A DNA stretch of 14,141 bases from Bacteroidales bacterium UBA1757 (GCA_002315625.1 DCHH01000077.1:859-14999); one strand, 5' to 3'. Counted from the stretch's first letter, positions 1 through 7,565 are shown. Notes: generated by a model from the sequence alone, not told the origin. Numbers and translations: made by a program.

Positions 1-525
1 GTTGACGGTGCTGGAAATATCGATGCCAAGCACCATTTTGAGGAGCAGGGCCGTCTGCCGGTTCTGCCTCGTTTGGGTGTTGTCTGGTCGTTTTATGACG
101 CTTTGCAGAATCTCCAATGGTTCGGCTGTGGAGAGCATGAAACATACGTAGACCGCCTTGCCGGGTCGCTTGTGGGCCGCTGGGAAAGTACTGTCTCACA
201 GCAGTTTTTCCCGTATCCGAAGCCTCAGGAAAGCGGCAATCACGAGTCTGTCCAGTGGTTCTCGCTCTCTGGGGCTGACAAAACTACAGTCCGATTACAG
301 GCAATCGACACCAAATTCGGCTTCTCGGCGTTACCATACACCGTTGAAGAGATAACCTCAGCACGCCATACTACTGAACTGCCGCAGAATACGGGCCATG
401 TGGTATGTAGCATTGACGCACAGCAGTTGGGACTAGGCAACAGCAGCTGCGGCCCCGGTGTCCTGAAAAAATACACCGTCCAACAAAAAGAGCTTCATTA
501 CCATATTTTATTTACACGCAAATGA
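1..525 (+). CDS. lacZ: Beta-galactosidase, GH2 LacZ type, C-terminal fragment (5' end outside window)
   Basis: The reading frame is open from the first base, so this is the last 174 residues of a gene starting upstream. It matches the C-terminal beta-sandwich (Bgal small-chain domain) of long GH2 beta-galactosidases. Visible landmarks are LPRLGV, then WFGCGEHETYVDR (family pattern Y-G-RGP-ENY-DR), GRWESTV, PYPKPQESGNH (the usual PYPxPQExGN segment), FSALPYT and a closing Gly-rich stretch, LGLGNSSCGPG. The family hydrolyses terminal beta-D-galactosides. The catalytic TIM barrel and both catalytic glutamates lie outside the window, so activity and localisation cannot be judged. The CGEHE segment replaces the commoner RGPxE. 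The stop codon overlaps the next start (ATGA), which suggests translational coupling in an operon with yccF and the GH106 gene. The family call is firm; substrate specificity is inferred. Confidence 0.9.
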   Translation, partial: VDGAGNIDAKHHFEEQGRLPVLPRLGVVWSFYDALQNLQWFGCGEHETYVDRLAGSLVGRWESTVSQQFFPYPKPQESGNHESVQWFSLSGADKTTVRLQAIDTKFGFSALPYTVEEITSARHTTELPQNTGHVVCSIDAQQLGLGNSSCGPGVLKKYTVQQKELHYHILFTRK

Positions 526-716
526 GCACACTTGGCAACATTCTTTGGTTTATTTTTGGAGGATTCATCACGTCACTCCTCTATTTTGTAATGGGTATAT
601 TGTTGTGTATCACAATAATAGGCATTCCGTTCGGAGTCCAGCTTTTCAAGTTCGGCGTCCAGCACTTCAAGATAGCCGGGTTCTCTCTTCTGCCATTTGG
701 AAGAACTATTAACTGA
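522..716 (+). CDS. yccF: YccF-domain inner membrane protein, single-repeat short form
   Basis: A 64-residue hydrophobic protein with the YccF (DUF307) signature: an opening GNILWFIFGGF, a membrane segment at about residues 8-34 carrying LLCITIIGIPFG, and a closing LLPFGR. The family has no established biochemical function. Usual members, as I recall them, are about 120-150 residues with two copies of the domain; this one has one. Residues 37-43 (FGVQLFK) and 44-50 (FGVQHFK) are a tandem seven-residue duplication, present in DNA as two 21-bp units with three mismatches. The N-terminus resembles the start of repeat 1 and the C-terminus the end of repeat 2, as if an internal deletion had fused them. 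The start ATG overlaps the lacZ stop by four bases, and the GH106 start follows six bases after the stop, so it is the middle gene of an operon. Confidence 0.85.
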   Translation: MSTLGNILWFIFGGFITSLLYFVMGILLCITIIGIPFGVQLFKFGVQHFKIAGFSLLPFGRTIN

Positions 717-722
717 TTGCAA

Positions 723-3700
723 ATGAAATATTTGAAGATATATCTGCTTGTTTGTTCAGTGCTTATTGCCGGCTCTGTAAGGTCTCAGTCGCTCCGTGAA
801 CTTTTTGAAAATCCGCCAGCGGAGTCGGCCCCCTGGTGCTTCTGGTACTGGATGAACGGGGCCGTGACGGAGGAAGGAATTACGGCTGACCTGGAGGCTA
901 TGAAGGCGGTCGGTCTGGAGGGAACATACCTTATGCCGATACGTGACTCGTCGCGGGTGCAGTTTATGGACAACTGCGTGCTGCAGGGAACGGAGCATTG
1001 GTGGAAAGCGGTTGAGTACTCCATGAAGGAGGCCGACAGGCTTGGGCTGAAGATGGGCCTGCATATCTGTGACGGCTTTGCATTGGCCGGCGGACCGTGG
1101 ATTACCCCTGAGATGTCTATGCAAAAGGTAGTATGGTCCGAGAACTATACCCAAGGTGGAAAAATCGACGGCCTGAAACTTGGGCTTCCCGAGAAGAACG
1201 AAGGCTACTACGAGGATATTGCAGTCTTTGCATTGCCAGTGAACAGCTTGCCGCTTGATATCAAGCCGGTTGTAACGGTTTCGACAGGTGAGGAGGCTTC
1301 CTATCTGGCGGATTATTCCATTAACGGTGGCAGGCGGGTCAAGTCGAACGCCCCTGTGACGATACAATATGAATATGCTCAACCAATTACGGTCCGTAGT
1401 CTGACGGTATATCCTAGCGGGACGAATTTTCAGGCATTGCGTTGGACAGTGCAGGCCAGCGATGACGGCATCAGTTTCCATGACATAAAAACCTGTGTGC
1501 CGTCACGTCGCGGGTGGCAGGATACAGATGCTCCTGCAACTTACACCTTACCTGAAACAACGTCCCGTTTTTTCCGTTTCTGCTGGAGCCCGGAAGGGAC
1601 TGAACCTGGAGCGGAAGACCTTGATGCTGCAAAATGGTCACCGTCTTTGGCTATCAAATGCCTGCAGCTGAACAGTTTGCCTATAATTGAAAATCATGAG
1701 GGCAAAAGCGGACTGGTCTGGCGTCTGTCACCACGCTTGAGCGGAGAAGAGTTGCCGTCAAACCTTTGTTTTGACCCCTCCAAGGTGGTTGAACTGACTG
1801 GAAATATGGACGCGGACGGGGTTCTGCATAATGTCAGCCTTGATTCCTCCACTCCGTGGCTTATTCTTCGTATGGGACATACTTCGACTGGTCACCGCAA
1901 CGATACAGGAGGCGGTGCAAAGGGGTTGGAGTGCGACAAGTTCAATGCTGAGGCCGTTCGGATTCAGTTCGACAACTGGTTCGGAGCCGCTTACAAGCAT
2001 ATAGATAACGATTTGCTGCACAGAGTGTTGGTGAGGATGCACTCCGACAGTTGGGAGTGCGGCAGCCAGAACTGGTCTTCCGGTTTTGAGGCTGAGTTTA
2101 AGGCCCGTCGGGGCTATGACCTTCGCCCGTTCCTGCCTCTTTACGCTGGGTTGCCCATAGCCGATGCGCAGACCTCTGAGTCGGTCCTTTATGATATCCG
2201 ACAGACGATTGCGGAACTCGTTGATGATGTCTTTTTCAAGACTTTGCATGCACTTTCGCTTGCTCACGGCTGCCAGTTCAGCAGCGAATGTGTGGCTCCG
2301 ACCATGCTCAGCGACGGAATGCTTCATTACAAAGAGGTGGAATTGCCGATGGGAGAATACTGGTTCGACAGCCCCACCCACGACAAGCCCAACGACATGT
2401 TCGATGCGGTGAGTGCCGCCCATGTGTATGGCAAGAATATTGTTCAGGCCGAAGGGTTTACCCAGTTGCGCGGCCTGTGGAAAGAGTATCCGGGTATGCT
2501 CAAGGCTTTGGGTGATAAGAACTTGGCCTTGGGTATGAACAAACTTTTCTTCCATGTCTTCTGCCACCATCCGTTCCCGGGCAAATATCCGGGCATGACA
2601 CTTGACGGCATCGGCCTTTATATGCAGGGCAATCAGACGTGGTGGCAGTATGCTACGGAGTGGATTGACTATTATAAAAGGTGTCAGGCTTTGCTGCAGT
2701 TCGGTCATCCGGTTACTGATGTCGCGGTCTTTGCGGGAGAAAATCTGCCGTCGCGGTCGGTGCTTCCCGACAAACTGGTCACGTCGCTTCCCGGGCTGTT
2801 CGGAACGGAAAGGGTTGAGTCAGAGCGGATTCGTGTGGCCAATGAGGGACAGCCTACCCATATCACCTCTGTCGGTGTCAAGGCAGCAGCCAATATGGTG
2901 ACGGCCGATTTGTGGACTGATCCCCTTCGCGGCTACCGTTATGATGCCATAAACCGCGATGCTATCCTTCGCCTGAGTCGTCCTGAAGGTGGTCGGATGG
3001 TATTGCCAGGTGGAGCCTCCTATCGTACAGTGGTATTCCCGATTGCCCACACTATGACTCCCGACAGCCTATACATGAGTTATGAATTGCTGAAGAAAAT
3101 CGATGAGTTGCAGCAGGGTGGGGTACAGGTGCTGCTGCCGGCCTGTAAACCGCAATATTCACTTTCCTCTCTTTCTTCTTCGGAAAACGGGCAAGCGTTC
3201 AAAGAATTGGCCGATAAGGTTTGGAACAAGGCTGAGGCCGACGGCTTCATACTTCCATACGTAGATTCATTTTTGGCGGAAAAGCCTGATATCCAGTTCT
3301 TCAATAATACAGGAAACGTGAGTGTCTGCGACAAAATAGCCTGGAACCATAGAAGTGACGGCAATGATAATTTGTGGTTTGTTTCGAACCAGACTGGCGA
3401 AAAGGCTACTATGCGTGTACTGCTCCGTGCCGATACCAGCAAACCGTTAGAATGTTGGAATCCGCTGACTGGCGAATGCCGTGCTCTGGACTATGAAGTG
3501 CAGGACGGAAGGCTGGCTTTTGACCTGACATTCGATAAGGATGCCTCGCTGTTTATTGTCCAGACGGAATCTGAAGGGAAAGGACTGTTGGCATACAGTA
3601 CTCCTGAGGAGAATTTGCCATTCAGTCAGGGTGCTTGGGATATGGTTTTTGAGAAGACGGGACGAAGACTTACCGGTTTGACCTACCTGCCGGACTGGCG

Positions 3701-4118
3701 AAACCTGGAGGACACCGCCGACCGCTACTATGCTGGAACGGCTGTCTATACAATAACCTTGAAATGCAAGCTCCCGCGTGATGCCAAGCGGATTTATCTG
3801 ACTTTGAACAATGTAAATGTCATTGCACGGGTTGCGGTCAACGGCAAGGATTGCGGTGTCGTATGGGCCGAACCGTACCGGGTGGATGTGACTGATGCCC
3901 TGAAGTCAGGCCGGAACGACATCAGTATATACGTGGCCAATACGTGGTATAACTACACGCAGGCCATGAACTATGGCATAATAAAGGATAGTGAGTACTG
4001 GACGAATGCCCGTCAGTGGGATTACAAGGAGGGCAAACGGCTTCAGCCTGGCGACCTCCAGCCATCCGGTCTTGTCGGTTCTACTACAGAGTGTCTCCAT
4101 TTGAGCGTAATCAAGTAA
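723..4118 (+). CDS. Secreted GH106-type alpha-L-rhamnosidase
   Basis: A 1131-residue protein of the Bacteroidota GH106 family, whose characterised members remove terminal alpha-L-rhamnose from plant polysaccharides such as rhamnogalacturonan II. I start it at ATG 723 rather than TTG 717 because the ATG gives a clean signal peptide (positive N-terminus, hydrophobic residues 6-17, cleavage near residue 22), implying periplasmic or surface location. The N-terminal barrel opens with the family's PWCFWYWMNGAVTEEGI and DLEAMKAVGLEG. Glu445 in DSWECGSQNW and Glu577 in QAEGFTQLRG fit the catalytic pair; their 132-residue spacing equals that I recall for Glu461/Glu593 of BT0986. Residues about 950-1131 form a GH2-like sugar-binding beta-sandwich (YYAGTAVYTITL, NVIARVAVNGKDCGVVW, LQPSGLVG). 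It follows yccF by 6 bases and precedes the lipoprotein gene by 7. The family is secure; the exact linkage cleaved is inferred. Confidence 0.9.
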   Translation: MKYLKIYLLVCSVLIAGSVRSQSLRELFENPPAESAPWCFWYWMNGAVTEEGITADLEAMKAVGLEGTYLMPIRDSSRVQFMDNCVLQGTEHWWKAVEYSMKEADRLGLKMGLHICDGFALAGGPWITPEMSMQKVVWSENYTQGGKIDGLKLGLPEKNEGYYEDIAVFALPVNSLPLDIKPVVTVSTGEEASYLADYSINGGRRVKSNAPVTIQYEYAQPITVRSLTVYPSGTNFQALRWTVQASDDGISFHDIKTCVPSRRGWQDTDAPATYTLPETTSRFFRFCWSPEGTEPGAEDLDAAKWSPSLAIKCLQLNSLPIIENHEGKSGLVWRLSPRLSGEELPSNLCFDPSKVVELTGNMDADGVLHNVSLDSSTPWLILRMGHTSTGHRNDTGGGAKGLECDKFNAEAVRIQFDNWFGAAYKHIDNDLLHRVLVRMHSDSWECGSQNWSSGFEAEFKARRGYDLRPFLPLYAGLPIADAQTSESVLYDIRQTIAELVDDVFFKTLHALSLAHGCQFSSECVAPTMLSDGMLHYKEVELPMGEYWFDSPTHDKPNDMFDAVSAAHVYGKNIVQAEGFTQLRGLWKEYPGMLKALGDKNLALGMNKLFFHVFCHHPFPGKYPGMTLDGIGLYMQGNQTWWQYATEWIDYYKRCQALLQFGHPVTDVAVFAGENLPSRSVLPDKLVTSLPGLFGTERVESERIRVANEGQPTHITSVGVKAAANMVTADLWTDPLRGYRYDAINRDAILRLSRPEGGRMVLPGGASYRTVVFPIAHTMTPDSLYMSYELLKKIDELQQGGVQVLLPACKPQYSLSSLSSSENGQAFKELADKVWNKAEADGFILPYVDSFLAEKPDIQFFNNTGNVSVCDKIAWNHRSDGNDNLWFVSNQTGEKATMRVLLRADTSKPLECWNPLTGECRALDYEVQDGRLAFDLTFDKDASLFIVQTESEGKGLLAYSTPEENLPFSQGAWDMVFEKTGRRLTGLTYLPDWRNLEDTADRYYAGTAVYTITLKCKLPRDAKRIYLTLNNVNVIARVAVNGKDCGVVWAEPYRVDVTDALKSGRNDISIYVANTWYNYTQAMNYGIIKDSEYWTNARQWDYKEGKRLQPGDLQPSGLVGSTTECLHLSVIK

Positions 4119-4125
4119 CAGTGAT

Positions 4126-5097
4126 ATGAATCTCTTGTGTCGATACTTCATTCTGGCGGGACTATCAGTGGCAATTTGCTTCTCAACGGTCTCTTGCGCA
4201 GGAAAGAGGGGAAAACAACACTCTTCGCAAGCCCCACAAGAGGCTGTACAAGCGGAAGTTTTTCCCTATCCGTCAGTGCCGCAGATGCTTACCGACGAGC
4301 GGGAACAGCAGCTCTTTTTTATTGAACATTTCTGGGATAGGGTCGATTTTTCCGATTCACTTTCGTTGCCGTCGCGTTCCGTCTTGACAGAGGCTTTCTT
4401 CTGGTATGCCGGGGCGGTTTCTGATGCACGCCTTGTCCCGTATGAAAAGGCTTGCAGCTTACTCTCCGATATGCTTGACCGGGCCTCTGCCGATACGGCT
4501 GTTTATCTTGAAATGACCGCTCTTTGCCGTCAGGCATATTACGATCCGAATTCGCCGATAGAAAACGACGAGTATTTCGTACCGGTACTGGAGCATCAGA
4601 TGGCCTCTTCTCTCCTTACAGATTCACAGCGCAGCAAGTCGGGCTACGAACTGGGGCTTGTCTCAAAAAACCGCATTGGAATGACTGCCGCTGACTTTGC
4701 CTATACCTTTGCCGACGGGACATCTTCGCGTCTGCATCGGCTCAAGGCGGACTATACCCTTCTGCTGTTCCATAACCCCGGCTGCCATGCCTGCGAGGAG
4801 CTTCACACCCAGCTGGAGCAATCGGTGCTGCTCAGGGAGATGATTAATAACGGCACACTGAAGGTTCTTGCAGTATTCCCGGACGCCGAATTAAAGGAAT
4901 GGTATGACTATCAGCCATACGTCCCTGTAGAGTGGATAAATGTCTATGACAAGGGTACCGTTATCCGTGAAAAGGAGCTGTATGATTTGAAAGCAATCCC
5001 GATGATGTACCTGCTCGATTCCCGCAAGACGGTTCTCCTTAAGGATTGCCGCTTCCGTCAGCTGGAGGATTTTTTTCTGAATCGGGAAAGAAGTTAA
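4126..5097 (+). CDS. DUF5106/thioredoxin-like lipoprotein
   Basis: A 323-residue predicted lipoprotein. The N-terminus has a hydrophobic segment (residues 8-20) ending in T-V-S-Cys24, an acceptable though not ideal lipobox, followed by a polar linker. Residues about 45-180 form a helical region resembling the DUF5106 domain found in front of thioredoxin folds in Bacteroidales. Residues about 185-323 are thioredoxin-like: the strand TLLLFHNPGC, a Cys220-His-Ala-Cys223 redox motif, and IPMMYLLD with Pro292 in the cis-proline position. These support thiol-disulfide exchange in the periplasm, either reducing or oxidising; direction cannot be read from sequence. It starts 7 bases after the GH106 stop and is probably the last gene of that operon. 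Whether it acts on the operon's enzymes is unknown. Confidence 0.8.
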   Translation: MNLLCRYFILAGLSVAICFSTVSCAGKRGKQHSSQAPQEAVQAEVFPYPSVPQMLTDEREQQLFFIEHFWDRVDFSDSLSLPSRSVLTEAFFWYAGAVSDARLVPYEKACSLLSDMLDRASADTAVYLEMTALCRQAYYDPNSPIENDEYFVPVLEHQMASSLLTDSQRSKSGYELGLVSKNRIGMTAADFAYTFADGTSSRLHRLKADYTLLLFHNPGCHACEELHTQLEQSVLLREMINNGTLKVLAVFPDAELKEWYDYQPYVPVEWINVYDKGTVIREKELYDLKAIPMMYLLDSRKTVLLKDCRFRQLEDFFLNRERS

Positions 5098-5154
5098 TTG
5101 TCTTACAATTGCGTTATGCCTATCGTCCGCGATACACCCGGGTTCTTGATGCGT

Positions 5155-5185
5155 TTTGCAATATCCATAAAATGTTGTTTATTTG
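5155..5185 (+). promoter_or_regulatory. Probable Bacteroidota promoter for the AAA/PD-(D/E)XK gene
   Basis: A -33 box TTTG (5155-5158) is separated by 19 bases from TTTATTTG (5178-5185), which matches the Bacteroidota -7 consensus TAnnTTTG except at its second base. Transcription would begin near 5192, leaving a leader of about 18 bases before ATG 5210. The boxes lie in the 112-base spacer that follows the upstream operon, where a promoter is expected. Confidence 0.5.
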
Positions 5186-5209
5186 TACTGGTTTTTTGGG
5201 CTGTAAAAT

Positions 5210-6826
5210 ATGGACTACAAGTTTTTATATCCGGTGGATACGGACCAGTTTGCTGATATCAGAGAGCAGGGGTTGATATATGTTGACAAAACGGATTTGA
5301 TGTACGACATTGCAAGAAGGTACAGATATGTATTTCTGTCCCGTCCCCGCCGTTTCGGCAAGTCGCTGTTGTGCAATACATTGGACGCATATTTCAATGG
5401 GCGCAAGGAGCTGTTTGAGGGGTTGAAGATAATGGAGCTTGAGCATGAGTGGAAGAAATATCCGGTGTTTCACTTCATCATGAGCGGGCTGAAAAATCTG
5501 ACTGTTGAGGAGGCAAAGGGGAAGCTGGAGTTGTTCATCCGTGATTATGAGAACATATATGGCAGCTCAAGTTCGGAAAATACTCCAGGAGCTCGTTTCC
5601 GTGGGCTTATCCACCGCGCTCACGAGCAGACGGGCGAGAAGGTCGTGATTATCCTTGACGAATACGATGCTCCGATTATGCGTCTTCTCAACAAACCAAA
5701 AAAGAGGAATGAAATGCGGATGATGCTGCGCGAGTTCTACCAGGTTCTCAAGGATGAGGGACAGCACATACGGTTCACCTTCCTGACTGGTGTCACCAAG
5801 TTCTCGCAGCTGAGCATCTTCTCGGAACTGAATAATCTGTTCAATATCTCTATGCTGCCCGAATACTCAGGAATTTGTGGGATTACCGATGAGGAGTTGA
5901 CAGGATTCCTGCGACCCTGTGTAGAGGACTTCGCAAGCGGTAATGGCTGTTCGGTGGAAGAAGCCTACCGGCGGTTGAAAAAACAATACGACGGATATCA
6001 TTTCTGTGCAGAGGGTCGGGATGTCTATGCACCGTTGAGCTTGATGCGTGCACTGAACAACAGGAAGATAGACAGTTACTGGTTTGAGACCGGCACCTCC
6101 AGTGCGCTTCTGGAATATCTGAGATTGTATCCAACATTCAATGCTCTTTATTATGACGGCATCGAAGTCGGTCTGAACCAGTTCAATATCCCTATTGAGG
6201 ACTCAAGAGATCCGATACCTCTTCTATATCAGAGCGGTTACCTGAGCATAGACGGCTACAACAGCATAACAGGTACATACCGGCTCCACTTTCCGAACAA
6301 GGAAGTCCGAACGGGTATGGTTGAATGCCTGGCGGAGACTGTCATCCGGAGCAGTGTGATGGATGAGAAATCCCTGGCCGTGAAAATGGCTCTTGCATTT
6401 GCTGACGGAGACCTGTCGGCCGCCCTCAAGGCCCTCCGCGCCTACATCGGCGGCATCCCCTACGATATAATCACGAAAGAGGAGTGGAACGACAAGGAGA
6501 GGCGGGAGTCGTTCTACAAGATGCTGATTTATATTGTCTGCTCTATGGTCAACTCAATGGTCTCCTGTGAGGAAAAGAGCATCCTCGGCCGCTCGGACAT
6601 TGTGGTTCAAACCCCAAGCGATGTCTTTGTCCTGGAACTGAAGGTTGACAAGACCGTAGAGGAAGCCCTGGCCCAAATAGACGACAAAGGCTACGCAATA
6701 CCATGGTCAGCCGACGGCCGTCGCGTTACAAAATGCGGAGTTGTCATCTCCTCCGAAAAACGGAACATCATCGACTGGAAATCCGTTGACGCAAACGGAC
6801 AAACACTTGACGAACAAGTGTTTTGA
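5210..6826 (+). CDS. AAA-ATPase-like / PD-(D/E)XK nuclease-superfamily protein
   Basis: A 538-residue protein of the family carrying an N-terminal AAA-ATPase-like domain (PF09820 type) and a C-terminal PD-(D/E)XK domain (PF08011 type). The N-terminus has the typical DTDQFADIREQGLIYVDKT. It is followed by the P-loop SRPRRFGKS with Lys51-Ser52 (a variant Walker A), and VVIILDEYDAP with Asp150-Glu151 as Walker B. The C-terminal nuclease-like core has GRSDIVV (Asp463) and VLELK (Glu476, Lys478), so the D...ExK triad is intact. It is full length, with no frameshift. The family occurs in many copies per genome in Bacteroidota and some anaerobes; no firm biological role is established, and nuclease activity is inferred only from the fold. 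No signal peptide, so cytoplasmic. It stands alone behind its own promoter, with nothing around it that suggests a defence or transposition module. Confidence 0.9.
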   Translation: MDYKFLYPVDTDQFADIREQGLIYVDKTDLMYDIARRYRYVFLSRPRRFGKSLLCNTLDAYFNGRKELFEGLKIMELEHEWKKYPVFHFIMSGLKNLTVEEAKGKLELFIRDYENIYGSSSSENTPGARFRGLIHRAHEQTGEKVVIILDEYDAPIMRLLNKPKKRNEMRMMLREFYQVLKDEGQHIRFTFLTGVTKFSQLSIFSELNNLFNISMLPEYSGICGITDEELTGFLRPCVEDFASGNGCSVEEAYRRLKKQYDGYHFCAEGRDVYAPLSLMRALNNRKIDSYWFETGTSSALLEYLRLYPTFNALYYDGIEVGLNQFNIPIEDSRDPIPLLYQSGYLSIDGYNSITGTYRLHFPNKEVRTGMVECLAETVIRSSVMDEKSLAVKMALAFADGDLSAALKALRAYIGGIPYDIITKEEWNDKERRESFYKMLIYIVCSMVNSMVSCEEKSILGRSDIVVQTPSDVFVLELKVDKTVEEALAQIDDKGYAIPWSADGRRVTKCGVVISSEKRNIIDWKSVDANGQTLDEQVF

Positions 6827-6945
6827 GCTCCTGTTGGATTCCCTGCTGAACCCTCAAGGCCATAGAGGCCGCCACAATTCTATTTCTTTTTGGCCAGAGG
6901 TTTTTCTCCATAGTTATTCGCAGTTTCACTATAATCTTTTAGGAT
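6827..6945. other. Intergenic spacer without a confident signal
   Basis: A 119-base spacer between the AAA/PD-(D/E)XK gene and the DUF3237 gene. It contains a short GGCC-ATAGA-GGCC stem (4 bp) and an AT-rich stretch with a TATAAT hexamer near 6930. Neither a good TTTG-N19-21-TAnnTTTG pair nor a convincing terminator is visible. A promoter for the DUF3237 gene probably lies here but cannot be placed. Confidence 0.4.
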
Positions 6946-7473
6946 ATGAACAGAATGAAATTATTCTCACTGTGCAGTGCCATTGTTTTGTCGGCCTGCC
7001 TGTCAGCGAATGTTGTCTGTGCACAACAGACTGTAAATGAACCGAAAGCTCCGGAGCTGGAGTATTGTCTGCAATTGAAAGTCTCCCTTGGACAGTTCTA
7101 TTCGGTGGGAGAGACTCCCAAGGGTGCCCGCAATATCGTTCCTATTACGGGCGGTACTTTCGAAGGACATCTTCCCGGCAAGGAACTGAAGGGTGAGATT
7201 CTTCCTGTCGGTGCCGATTACCAGATGAGCAACGGCCAGCGTACCGAAATCGAGGCGATTTATTGCATCCGTACCGACGACGGTGTGACGATTCACATCC
7301 GCAATTGTGGCATCATTGCTATGGGCGACGGGATGTACTTCCGCTGTGCCCCCAAGTTCGAGGCTCCAACCGACAGCAAATACAACTGGCTGAACAACTC
7401 CCTCTTCCTCTGCCAACCCAGCTTCAGCGGCACCGGTGGCGGCATCACCCTAGACGTCTGGCGCGTGAAGTGA
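6946..7473 (+). CDS. Secreted DUF3237-family protein, function unknown
   Basis: A 175-residue protein whose mature part matches DUF3237: GETPKGARNIVPITGGTFEG (residues 55-74) is the family hallmark, followed by GEILPVGADYQ, IYCIRTDDGVTIHIRNCG and the C-terminal YNWLNNSLFL. DUF3237 has no established activity. Unlike most members I know, which are about 150 residues and lack an export signal, this one has an N-terminal signal sequence: hydrophobic residues 6-24, then V-C-Ala26/Gln27 as a plausible signal peptidase I site. An LSAC lipobox-like string (Cys18) lies inside the hydrophobic core but is followed by more hydrophobic residues, so a lipoprotein is less likely. Met4 (6955) is an alternative start giving an equally good signal peptide. 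The mature part keeps several cysteines (41, 107, 121, 134, 156), so disulfides are possible. A perfect inverted repeat begins directly after the stop. Confidence 0.8.
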   Translation: MNRMKLFSLCSAIVLSACLSANVVCAQQTVNEPKAPELEYCLQLKVSLGQFYSVGETPKGARNIVPITGGTFEGHLPGKELKGEILPVGADYQMSNGQRTEIEAIYCIRTDDGVTIHIRNCGIIAMGDGMYFRCAPKFEAPTDSKYNWLNNSLFLCQPSFSGTGGGITLDVWRVK

Positions 7474-7515
7474 TTCGTATTTTACGCGAATGATACGCGT
7501 AAAATACGAACTTTT
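7474..7515 (+). terminator. Perfect 15-bp inverted repeat with short U-rich tail; candidate terminator or operator
   Basis: The left arm TTCGTATTTTACGCG (7474-7488) is exactly complementary to CGCGTAAAATACGAA (7496-7510), with a 7-base loop AATGATA; CTTTT follows. The left arm starts at the first base after the DUF3237 stop codon, a position typical of an intrinsic terminator. The tail is only moderately T-rich. The right arm ends six bases before the -33 box of the MBL gene promoter, so a regulator-binding operator is an alternative. Confidence 0.6.
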
Positions 7516-7516
7516 C

Positions 7517-7547
7517 TTGCAACGGAAATGATGGAGTTGTATCTTTG
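7517..7547 (+). promoter_or_regulatory. Bacteroidota-type promoter of the MBL/beta-CASP gene
   Basis: A -33 box TTG(C) at 7517-7519 is separated by 20 bases from TATCTTTG (7540-7547), an exact match to the -7 consensus TAnnTTTG. Transcription would start near 7553, about a dozen bases ahead of ATG 7566. This rules out the upstream in-frame TTG (7545), which lies inside the -7 box, and so decides the start codon. Confidence 0.7.
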
Positions 7548-7565
7548 GTGAAAATTGAAACGGCT

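Noticed and set aside
717..722. TTG start for GH106
   Set aside because: It adds only two residues ahead of an ATG (723) that gives a standard signal peptide.
756..1481. 241-codon open frame on the minus strand inside GH106
   Set aside because: Low-complexity antisense translation rich in Arg/His; the sense strand encodes the GH106 signal region and barrel.
1758..2708. 316-codon open frame on the minus strand inside GH106
   Set aside because: Antisense shadow of a strongly supported GH106 gene; the translation has no recognisable domain and no promoter or start context.
5096..5110. AATTGT-CTT-ACAATT inverted repeat after the lipoprotein gene
   Set aside because: AT-rich 6-bp stem with a 3-base loop and no T-tract; too weak to call a terminator.
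6925..6945. TATAAT hexamer upstream of the DUF3237 gene
   Set aside because: Bacteroidota promoters use TAnnTTTG rather than TATAAT, and no matching -33 element was found.
7545..7565. In-frame TTG start seven codons upstream for the MBL gene
   Set aside because: The TTG lies within the TATCTTTG promoter box and before the expected transcription start; ATG 7566 opens the conserved MKITFHGA N-terminus.
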